Shown here: positions 1 through 8,544 of the stretch, piece after piece
Numbering within the stretch: position 1 is the first letter of the stretch
How the letters are laid out: every line of letters begins with the position of its first letter
Assembly: GCA_030737835.1 (NCBI GenBank)
Contig: JAUJYN010000030.1
Location: forward strand, 1,628,057-1,692,056
DNA from: Acorus gramineus
Taxonomy: Eukaryota; Streptophyta; Magnoliopsida; Acorales; Acoraceae
Direction of reading: 5' to 3'
DNA length: 64,000 bases
The notes under the pieces: model-generated
The model's input: only the letters and a program-made list of their open reading frames with translations
What the model was told of the DNA's origin: nothing
The model's database searches: none
Position numbers and translations under genes: made by a program

Positions 1-825
1 GGTGCTAGACGCGCGAGTTGCTGGTCTGGGCGCGCGCGGAGGTGCTGGACGCGCGAGGTGCGCGCGGAGGTGCTGCCGGAGGTGCTGGACGCGCGAGGTG
101 CGCGCGGAGGTGCTGCCGGAGGGGCTGGACGCGCGAGGTGCGCGCGGAGGAGGTGGCGGAGGTGCGCGCGGGGTGCGCGCGGGGCGAGGAGGCGTGCGCG
201 AGGCGTGCGCGGGTCGCGGCAAGGCAGGGATGGTGTGCGCGGGGGCGAGGCGCGCGCGCGGGGGCGCGCGGGGTGCTCGCGGACCGGCGCGAGGCGTGCG
301 GGGCCCGCGGCGGCGCGTCCGGGCGGTGGCCGACCGTGCGGGTGGTTGCCGGGGACCGTGCGGGTGATTGCCGAGGCCGCGGGTAGTTGTTGGGGATGTG
401 TTGGATGCTTGTTGTGGGCTTTGGGGTATTTAATTGAGTATTTAATAATATTTGTGGATTAATACTTACCAAATAATGCCTGTCTTGCAGATCTCGACAG
501 ACGGTCGCGCGTTGATCCCGATCACTGGTGAGTGGGACAATCCAACCCAGTCGAGAGGTGTTATACGCACTTGGGCGTATACCGACCTCTCCTGGGGCGT
601 CTTGGATGAATATTAACCTGCAATAATATGTATCCATGATTGTATAATTTATGTGTAGAATGCATGTTTCCCTAGTTTTGCATGTTAGGGACTTGCCCCT
701 TAGGATGTGCATATGAGCCATGCAGCATGTCCCCTGTTTACATGCTAGGAAACCCGGCCTATGCATGTGCCCTACTAGTTTATTTATTAAATTAAATGCT
801 AGTACTTGTTAATTACATGTTATAG

Positions 826-967
826 TGAATATTATAGGGGAGGGGCCTTGCGAGGACAGCGGTGAGACCCGGGTTAGGGTACACCGTGTTCCTTGTTTGG
901 TTGTCGGGGTGTCCTATAATGGGAACTCACGCTGCCCTCCCGAGTTTCTTTCCCCCAATGATATTCC
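826..967 (+). repeat. ~130-bp hairpin-like module (about 20 copies in window)
   Basis: Core: GGGGCCTTGCGAGG, then GTGAGACCCGGG, TAGGGTACTCCGTGTTCC, TTGTTTGGTTGTCGGGGT, CCTATATCGGGA, CTGCCCTCCCAAGG, ending in a pyrimidine tract and CAG. CCTTGCGAGG and CCTCCCAAGG can pair, closing a hairpin. Approximate copies: 826, 1080, 4305, 7001, 7255, 10486, 13183, 13437, 23205, 23395, 26658, 32262, 36408(-), 37733, 40495, 40735, 52058(-), 52235(-), 58497, 58672. LTRs have zero, one or two copies; internal regions have one. Confidence 0.88.
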
Positions 968-1794
968 ACCCTGTTATAACCTTATGCATGTTCCCCGCAT
1001 CGTAGTTATGCGCCCTGGTGGGTTCTGAGGAATTCAGAACGGTAGAGTTGTATGTTTGGTATGATTATTAGCATGAGTAGTGAATATTATAGGGGAGGGA
1101 CCTTGCGAGGACAGCGGTGAGACCCGTGTTAGGGTACTCCGTGTTCCTTGTTTGGTTGTCGGGGTACCCTGTATCGGGAACTCACGCCGCCCTCCCGAGT
1201 TTCTTTCCCCCAGTGATATTCCAACACTGCTTTTGATTGTACTGTTTCCCCGCATCGTGGAGATGCATCCGGTTGAATTCAGAGGAATTCATGACATTTG
1301 AGTTGTAGAGATGTATTATCGGCGGATCCGAGTGGATCATATGCGTATGGATAGGCTGTTCTGTCCCCCTCGTTGGATCCGGTGGAGGCTACCCCCAGCG
1401 TTAGACAGGGCCTTCCTGACAGAGGGCTCCCATTAGTAGGCACCTCCTGATGAGGTGACGGACTGTGCTGAATATGGGAGTAGACCAGGCGGCCTACGGA
1501 GTGGAGGGAGAGACTATCGGTGGACTAAGGGTGACCAACAGCCTAGTCAGTCCCAAAATCCTATGTCACCCGTGGTAGGGTGAGGGTGAGGGTGTAGTGG
1601 GTTGGCGATGAGCGACCTACTGGATATGTGAATGGATGATTATCAGTCCCAAAATCCTATGTCACCCATGGATGGGTGAGGGTGAGGGTGTGGTGGTTCG
1701 GCGAAGTACGAACCACTGGATTGTGTTATGTATTGATGGCTGGATAAAATAATGGAAATTGGTAAATATTGTCTGTGATGCGTGGGTTGTGCTG

Positions 1795-1838
1795 TTCACT
1801 GAGCGTGTGGCTCACCCCTCGCATATGTTTTTCCCCAG
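1795..1838 (+). promoter_or_regulatory. Conserved LTR motif with acceptor-like end
   Basis: TTCACTGAGCGTGTGGCTCA, then CCCCTCGCATATG and a T-rich run ending CCCCAG at 1838. Recurs before 8018, 14200, 24235, 33007 and 59438, and reversed near 17650, 20905, 29077, 33880, 35890 and 51420. CACTGAG fits a plant branch-point consensus and the pyrimidine tract with CAG fits a 3' splice site. A recognisable relative lies in the unrelated GATTT element's LTRs. Confidence 0.65.
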
Positions 1839-2251
1839 TTGCCACTGAGCCTGAGCTGGAGCCGGAGCAGCAGTTGGAGCTTTCCGAGGGATTTCTTCAG
1901 TAGCGGAGCAGCGCTACGTCCGCGAGTACCAGAGGCTGTCAGCATCCCTTTCCTTGGCTGTATGTATTTATTTCCGTGCTTGGCACGTGTTGTATATGTT
2001 CAGTTGTATATTTGTGTATATTGGCTCTCACAGGACGTATGATTGTGTATCGAGTCTGTAGAATGTTTATTCACAGATTCAGTCTTTTGCTTCCGCATTT
2101 GGTGTATATATCATGTCAGCCCTTTTGTTGCATGTGTGTCATTCTAGTTGTCTGTGTATGATATATATTATTGACCTCCTGTGTAGGCTTCTGATATGAT
2201 ATATACATTTGCCGCGTCCCGGGGTTGGCCGCCCTGGGGCGTGACAAAAGT

Positions 2252-2263
2252 TGGTATCAGAGC
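2252..2263 (+). promoter_or_regulatory. Primer binding site, tRNA-Met(i)
   Basis: TGGTATCAGAGC, five bases after the LTR end, is complementary to the 3' end of plant initiator tRNA-Met. It is the standard minus-strand primer site of many plant Ty3/gypsy and Ty1/copia elements. The same site recurs at 8431 and 24634. Confidence 0.9.
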
Positions 2264-2365
2264 CTGGTCCTGTCAGAGCCAATAGTCTTCCTTTCGTAGA
2301 GATGAGTCCTAGGATTTCGATGTGAGTATTCTGATCCTAGTGTCTGGTTTTCTTAGGGTGCTGAT

Positions 2366-3716
2366 ATGCCTCCTCGCAGAGGACGGCGCGGACGAGGTCC
2401 CTCTCGGTCTTTGGAGGTTTCCGGACCTACCAGAGACGAGGATGCTACCGGAGAGCCCTTGACGCAGGAGCCTCCTGCTTGGGAGCGTGCTTTCGCTCGG
2501 TTGGCTGATTTGGTGGAGACACAGACGCGGATGATTGCAGAGCAGGCTAGGGAGATTCAGGAGCTGAGGGCGACCCGCGAGGCAGTTCCGCCGGTCCCCT
2601 TGGTGGTAGATCCGCCTGTGGTACCCGATGTACCCCCAGTTCCTGTGGCAGTTCCGGCAGTTGGAGTTGAGGATCCCCTGCAAGGGAGGAGGAGCTAGAG
2701 GCGGCAGCGCGGGTGCAGCAGAGCGGCCTCAACGCCTTTCTAAAGCTCCATCCTCCCGAGTTTCATGGGCAGTCGGCAGATCCTCTTGCGCCAGAGCGTT
2801 GGTTGAGGGAGGTGGATGTGATCTTCGCGGCCATGCTTTGCACCGATCGCCAGCGAGTCTCCCTGGCCACCTTTATGCTGAAGGGTGACGCCGCCGACTG
2901 GTGGGCTACCCGAGTGGTGGACATTCCAGAGGGAGTGGAGCAGCTTTCTTGGGCGGGATTCCGGAGGCATTTTCTGGACGAGTATTTTCCGTTCTCGACG
3001 CGACAGCTAGTGGAGCGGGAGTTCGAGCAGCTGACTCAGGGCACCATGTCCGTCGCTGACTACTCTGCGCGCTTCACGAGTCTGTCCAGATTTGCTCCAG
3101 CCTTGGTGACGGATGAGGTCACGAGGTGCCGGCGATTCGAGCTGGGTCTCAGCAGCGCTATCCGGGTGCATGTCACTGCCCACGCTTTCACGAGGTACTC
3201 CGACTTAGTGTCTCGGGCGAAGACCGTCGAGAGAGACCTCGGGATTCAAGTGCGGGCTCCGACCCCTTCTTCAGATCAGGGTCCTTCCGGGAGTCGGGAC
3301 CAGGGGCAGCGCAAGAGGAAGAGGCCCCGCTTCGAGCAGTCAGCGGCTGCCTCTCCTCCAGCAGATGCGGTGCCAGTATGGGATCCGGCACCCATTGCAG
3401 CAGTGCCCATCCAGTCCTGGCAGCCGGAGAAGCGGCGCTGTTTTCATTGCCAGCGCATCGGGCATATCAGATACAATTGTCCCGATGCTGGCCGACCCCG
3501 AGTGCCACCTCAGCAGCCGCCGTTCTTGCAGCAGCAGCTTCCGCGCCAGCAGCAGCAGCAGCAGCTTCCGCGCCAGCAGCAGCCAGTGCAGCCGGCGAGG
3601 CGTGCTCCTGTTCCTCAGCCGCGGTTGGTGCAGGGTAGAGTTGCAGCGCTTACGGCCGAGGAGGCGCAGCCTTCGGGTGTCATGGTTCGAGGTATTATCC
3701 TAAGTTCCCAGCTTTC
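2366..3716 (+). pseudogene. gag of array copy 1 (broken)
   Basis: Same protein as the open gag at 8545, with about one break. The readable parts show a basic PPRRGRRGRG start, a coiled-coil stretch, the Retrotrans_gag core (LHPPEFHGQSADPL through YFPFSTRQLVEREFEQL) and one CCHC zinc knuckle (CFHCQRIGHIRYNC), then a Gln-rich tail. In the family this is the capsid/nucleocapsid polyprotein of the virus-like particle. Confidence 0.9.
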
Positions 3717-4591
3717 TAGTATAAGGATAGTTGTGTGTGTAATTGGTGGTTATTATGCAAGTGTGTGGGGTATCTGGATGAGTGAGTGTCAAGAGCGGTT
3801 GTTTGGGTTAAGGAAGCCGGGTTTAGCTGTCCTGGCAGTAAGTTCCCATCAGTAGGTACCGCCCATGCAGTCGGAGGGGTACTGAATTTGGGAGTATGCT
3901 AGGTAGGGGCTACCCGGTAAGAGGTTATTGAATGGTGTCGCGAGCGTGGAATCGCTCTCCCCTTCGTTGGATCCGCGTAGTACAGCCCCGGCGTTAGACA
4001 GGCTCCCGGTCAGAGGACCAGGCGAGCTACGGAGCGGGGAGAGGCTACCGGTGGACCAGGGGTAGAGAGCAGTCTAAGTCTCTCCCAAAGTCCCAAAATG
4101 TCTCCTTTCGGGAGTGAGGGTGTGGATGAGGCGAAGGCGGGTCGCTCGTAACCCAATTTCTGTGGACCGTTCCCAATGATGTTGGGTCGGTCTTGCAAAG
4201 GATGTTGAATGACATCGTTGGGTGATCATCTAGATGTAGGTGATCCGGAGGAGTTAGGGTATTCTTTTAAATGATGTCTTCTTCCAGTGTTCCTTTCTGG
4301 ATTAAGGGGCCTTGTGAGGTCGGCGTTGGAACCCGGGCTAGGGTACTTCGTGTTCCTTGTTTGGTTGTCGGGGTATCCTATATCGGGATTCCATGGTGCC
4401 CTCCCGAGGTTTCTTTTCCCAGACAAGGGATACCATGGAAGCATCAGATGGATGAAAGATCAAGTGCGAGCGTGGTTGGAGGTTAAGGCCTTTTGGGCTG
4501 AGTGGTTTCTGGTAAAGGCATATCTGTGGACCCGGGTAAGACGCTTGCTATGTCGAATTGGCGTAGGCCGTCGAACCCCGCAAGGATTCGG

Positions 4592-5057
4592 AGCTTCCCG
4601 AGTTGGAGGGTTATTGTAGGAAGCTTGACGAGGGTCTCTCGAAGATAGCTGTTCCTCTTAACCGCCTTACTCGGAAGGATGTCCGGTTCGAGTGGTCCCC
4701 GTCTTGCGAGGAGAGCTTCCTGGAGTTTACTCGGAGGCTCACCTCAGCGCCAATTCTTACCTCTCCGTCTTGGAGTGGTGGGTTCGCAGTTGGGAAAAGG
4801 TGTCCACGATCCTGCTCACGTCATCCCGTTCGAGCCGCTCGTCTCTGAGCCGGACAGTCATTCGTGGAGCAGTTGATTGAGATCATGGACCGCCGCGTGA
4901 GGAGGCTCCGCACCAAGACCGTCCAGTTGGTCGAGGTGCGATGGCAGCACCGTTCCGGTGTTAAGGACACTTGGGAGCTCATGGAGGCCAGGTTCGACGC
5001 GTATCCGCATCTTTCCCCTCCTAGATGTTTTTGGCGAATTTTGGGGACAAAATTTCC
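4592..5057 (+). pseudogene. pol remnant of array copy 1 (RT tail and chromodomain-like end)
   Basis: The first part matches the region between reverse transcriptase and RNase H in Ty3/gypsy pol (KIAVPLNRLT.KDVRFEWSPSCEESF). The last part (DRRVRRLR, VEVRWQHRSG, TWELMEA) resembles the C-terminal chromodomain-like segment of Tekay/Del chromoviruses. Protease, most of RT, RNase H and integrase are not recognisable, so this copy could only have moved with help from a partner element. The fossil is heavily broken. Confidence 0.8.
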
Positions 5058-5058
5058 T

Positions 5059-5070
5059 AAGGGGGGAATA
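5059..5070 (+). promoter_or_regulatory. Polypurine tract of array copy 1
   Basis: AAGGGGGGAATA lies directly before the TGTTATATATG start of the next LTR. In this family the tract primes plus-strand DNA synthesis. The same tract occurs at about 11239-11251 and 38519-38530. Confidence 0.85.
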
Positions 5071-5467
5071 ATGTTATATATGTGTCACTTTTAACCTGTT
5101 GGTAACCGTTAGAGCGTTCTGGCAGTTTTAAAAATTTTTAGGGTTTTTGGTCGGAACCGCATAATTTCAGACTGTTAGCTATCGTCTGAGCTAGAGGACT
5201 CCGATTGGAAATCTAACTGCATATTTGGTGTCCTGGCGCCATTTTAGACCTCTCATGAAATTTCATCGAATTCTGGCATCGTTTGCAAAAATTTCGCAGT
5301 TCCGGGGCGTATCCGGGTTTTTAAGTCGCGCTCTACTTAAAAGGAATCTAAAAATTTGAAATCACTATTCATCATCCCCGACCTTGGACTCTCTCTCTCC
5401 TCTCCTCCGTTTTTCTTCCGTTTGAGCCCCCTACACCCCTCAAAATCAAAAACCTAAAGCACGGGAA

Positions 5468-5492
5468 GTGTAGATCGGGTCCCGATCTACAC
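5468..5492 (+). repeat. Leader palindrome (12-bp arms, 1-nt centre)
   Basis: GTGTAGATCGGG, a single T, then CCCGATCTACAC. It lies about 130 bp downstream of the expected transcription start. The identical palindrome occurs at 11648-11672, 21604-21628, 30813-30837, 56729-56753 and, reversed, 53893-53917. A 10-bp-arm version is at 56037-56057. In RNA it would fold as a strong hairpin or self-dimer near the 5' end; role unknown. Confidence 0.9.
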
Positions 5493-6097
5493 TCCGGTGT
5501 CTTCAAATCCGAATTCCGACGATCCTAGCCTCCCCGACCTCCTCTCTCTCTCCTCTGTTTCGACCCAAATCGAGGGCCGTGATAGATCGGGGTGTGGGAA
5601 AGCCTTTGAGGAAGGTTTCGGCGCGCGAGGAGCTACCGAACGTCTTCCCCTCCCCTCGGTAAGCTTTCCTTCCCTCTTTTTCTTGCATGAATGTGTGCTT
5701 GGGGGGTAGGTTTTGTGTTTGGGGGTGGTCGGCGGCGGTGGGGGTCGTCGGAGGAGGGTCGGAGGTGGTTGGAGGTGGTCGGCGGCAGTGGGAGGGGTGG
5801 TTGGAGGTGCTCGGCTGGCAGGGACACTGCCCCGGGCAGCAAGCAGCGGCGGCAGCAGCCCAGGCCGCGCGTGAGCTGGGCGCGTGCGGGGATGCGCGTG
5901 CGCGCGCGGGCGTGCGTGCGCGCGGCATGCGCACGGGCGTGCGCGGGTCGGGGGCTGGCCGTCTTGGTCGTGCGGGTGTGCTGGAGGGGCAGGCAACGCA
6001 GGAGTGTGGGCTGGTGGCCTCGGGTAGCTCGGGCGCAGGGGCTGGCGGCGTGCGCTCGGGAAGAGCTGGTCTGGGCGCTGGTCTGGGCGCGCGCGGA

Positions 6098-6310
6098 GGT
6101 GCTGGACGCGCGAGTTGCTGGTCTGGGCGCGCGCGGAGGTGCTAGACGCGCGAGTTGCTGGTCTGGGCGCGCGCGGAGGTGCTAGACGCGCGAGTTGCTG
6201 GTCTGGGCGCGCGCGGAGGTGCTGGACGCGCGAGGTGCGCGCGGAGGTGCTGCCGGAGGTGCTGGACGCGCGAGGTGCGCGCGGAGGTGCTGCCGGAGGG
6301 GCTGGACGCG
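6098..6310 (+). repeat. 40-bp GC-rich minisatellite inside the LTR
   Basis: About three near-perfect copies of a 40-bp unit (GGTGCTGGACGCGCGAGTTG followed by CTGGTCTGGGCGCGCGCGGA) and then two copies of a second 40-bp unit ending in GGTGCTGCCGGA. It repeats at 12278-12490, and its tail is at 1-130. It sits in the middle of a ~700-bp block that is extremely G+C rich and full of CpG, between the donor-like and acceptor-like sites of the LTR. Confidence 0.9.
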
Positions 6311-6665
6311 CGAGGTGCGCGCGGAGGAGGTGGCGGAGGTGCGCGCGGGGTGCGCGCGGGGCGAGGAGGCGTGCGCGAGGCGTGCGCGGGTCGCGGCAAG
6401 GCAGGGATGGTGTGCGCGGGGGCGAGGCGCGCGCGGGGGCGTGCGGGGTGCTCGCGGACCGGCGCGAGGCGTGCGGGGCCCGCGGCGGCGCGTCCGGGCG
6501 GTGGCCGACCGTGCGGGTGGTTGCCGGGGACCGTGCGGGTGATTGCCGAGGCCGCGGGTAGTTGTTGGGGATGTGTTGGATGCTTGTTGTGGGCTTTGGG
6601 GTATTTAATTGAGTATTTAATAATATTTGTGGATTAATACTTACCAAATAATGCCTGTCTTGCAG

Positions 6666-6702
6666 ATCTCGACAGACGGTCGCGCGTTGATCCCGATCAC
6701 TG
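6666..6702 (+). other. Conserved 36-37 nt exon-like segment in the LTR leader
   Basis: Bounded by TGTCTTGCAG on the left and GTGAGTGGGACAA on the right, with the core ATCTCGACAGACGGTCGCGCG. The same segment with the same two splice-site-like borders is present at 491-527, 12848-12884, 22864-22899, 31919-31954, 40163-40198, 58152-58187, 63567-63602 and, reversed, 52681-52716. With the donor at 5659 it would define a ~1.0 kb intron holding the GC-rich block. It could instead be a protein-binding site. Confidence 0.65.
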
Positions 6703-8544
6703 GTGAGTGGGACAATCCAACCCAGTCGAGAGGTGTTATACGCACTTGGGCGTATACCGACCTCTCCTGGGGCGTCTTGGATGAATATTAACCTGCAATA
6801 ATATGTATCCATGATTGTATAATTTATGTGTAGAATGCATGTTTCCCTAGTTTTGCATGTTAGGGACTTGCCCCTTAGGATGTGCATATGAGCCATGCAG
6901 CATGTCCCCTGTTTACATGCTAGGAAACCCGGCCTATGCATGTGCCCTACTAGTTTATTTATTAAATTAAATGCTAGTACTTGTTAATTACATGTTATAG
7001 TGAATATTATAGGGGAGGGGCCTTGCGAGGACAGCGGTGAGACCCGGGTTAGGGTACACCGTGTTCCTTGTTTGGTTGTCGGGGTGTCCTATAATGGGAA
7101 CTCACGCTGCCCTCCCGAGTTTCTTTCCCCCAATGATATTCCACCCTGTTATAACCTTATGCATGTTCCCCGCATCGTAGTTATGCGCCCTGGTGGGTTC
7201 TGAGGAATTCAGAACGGTAGAGTTGTATGATTGGTATGATTATTAGCATGAGTAGTGAATATTATAGGGGAGGGACCTTGCGAGGACAGCGGTGAGACCC
7301 GTGTTAGGGTACTCCGTGTTCCTTGTTTGGTTGTCGGGGTACCCTGTATCGGGAACTCACGCCGCCCTCCCGAGTTTCTTTCCCCCAGTGATATTCCAAC
7401 ACTGCTTTTGATTGTACTGTTTCCCCGCATCGTGGAGATGCATCCGGTTGAATTCAGAGGAATTCATGACATTTGAGTTGTAGAGACGTGTAGTTGGCGG
7501 ATCCGAGTGGATCATATGCGTATGGATAGGCTGTTCTGTTCCCTGCGTTGGATTCGGTAGAGGCTACCCTCAGCGTTAGACAGGGCCTTCCTGACAGAGG
7601 GCTCCCATTAGTAGGCACCTCCTGATGAGGTGACGGACTGTGCTGAATATGGGAGTAGACCAGGCGGCCTACGGAGTGGAGGGAGAGACTATCGGTGGAC
7701 TAAGGGTGACCAACAGCCTAGTCAGTCCCAAAATCCTATGTCACCCGTGGTAGGGTGAGGGTGAGGGTGTGGTGGGTTGGCGATGAGCGACCTACTGGAT
7801 TTGTGAATAGATGATTATCAGTCCCAAAATCCTATGTCACCCATGGATGGGTGAGGGTGAGGGTGTGGTGGTTCGGCGAAGTACGAACCACTGGATTGTG
7901 TTGCTAGGTATTGATGGCTGGATAAAATAATGGAATATTGGTAAATATTGTCTGTGATGCATGGGTTGTGCCGTTCACTGAGCGTGTGGCTCATCCCTCG
8001 CATATGTTTTTCCCCAGTTGCCACTGAGCCTGAGCTGGAGCCGGAGCAGCAGTTGGAGCTTTCCGAGGGATTTCTTCAGTAGCGGAGCAGCGCTACGTCC
8101 GCGAGTACCAGAGGCTGTCAGCATCCCTTTCCTTGGCTGTATGTATTTATTTCCGTGCTTGGCACGTGTTGTATATGTTCAGTTGTATATTTGTGTATAT
8201 TGGCTCTCACAGGACGTATGATTGTGTATCGAGTCTGTAGAATGTTTATTCACAGATTCAGTCTTTTGCTTCCGCATTTGGTGTATATATCATGTCAGCC
8301 CTTTTGTTGCATGTGTGTCATTCTAGTTGTCTGTGTATGATATATATTATTGACCTCCTGTGTAGGCTTCTGATATGATATATACATTTGCCGCGTCCCG
8401 GGGTTGGCCGCCCTGGGGCGTGACAAAAGTTGGTATCAGAGCCTGGTCCTGTCAGAGCCAATAGTCTTCCTTTCGTAGAGATGAGTCCTAGGATTTCGAT
8501 GTGAGTATTCTGATCCTAGTGTCTGGTTTTCTTAGGGTGCTGAT

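Larger units (their letters stand above)
1..2246 (+). mobile_element. Long LTR, right-hand two thirds (left end outside window)
   Basis: Matches 6176-8425 and 12356-14610 almost base for base. It begins inside the GC-rich minisatellite. It then carries the acceptor-bounded 37-nt segment (491-527), two copies of the ~130-bp hairpin module (about 826-967 and 1080-1222), the GGATCC/GTTAGACAG spacer, two 'cagtcccaaaatcctatg' plus GGTGAGGGTGAGG blocks, and a second acceptor ending at 1838. It closes with GGGGCGTGACA immediately before the primer site. Confidence 0.92.
5072..8425 (+). mobile_element. Complete long LTR (3354 bp), shared between array copies
   Basis: Runs from TGTTATATATGTGTCAC to GGGGCGTGACA. 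Order of parts: U3 with the conserved CGTATCCGGGTTTT motif (about 5307) and a decayed TATA position; leader palindrome 5468-5492; donor-like GGTAAGC at 5659; GC-rich minisatellite block about 5860-6560; acceptor and 37-nt exon-like segment 6666-6702; hairpin modules about 7001-7142 and 7255-7397; spacer blocks; second acceptor before 8018. Plant LTRs are commonly a few hundred bases to about 2 kb; Tekay/Del elements are known for long ones. Confidence 0.94.

Noticed and set aside
1570-1700. GGGTGAGGGTGAGGG runs resembling telomere-type or G-quadruplex repeats
   Set aside because: Only two to four units, always in the same LTR or spacer module, and not the plant telomere unit TTTAGGG. G-quadruplex formation is possible but not supported further.
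6098-6310. 40-bp regular repeats that could suggest a CRISPR array
   Set aside because: Units are contiguous with no unique spacers, sit inside a plant LTR and recur with it. They are a minisatellite.
5487-6941. Long minus-strand frame of 484 codons (Arg/Pro/Ala-rich), with similar frames in other LTRs
   Set aside because: It lies across the GC-rich LTR block, where CpG-rich sequence leaves several frames open on both strands at once. Low-complexity residues, no domain, and repeat-unit composition explain it.
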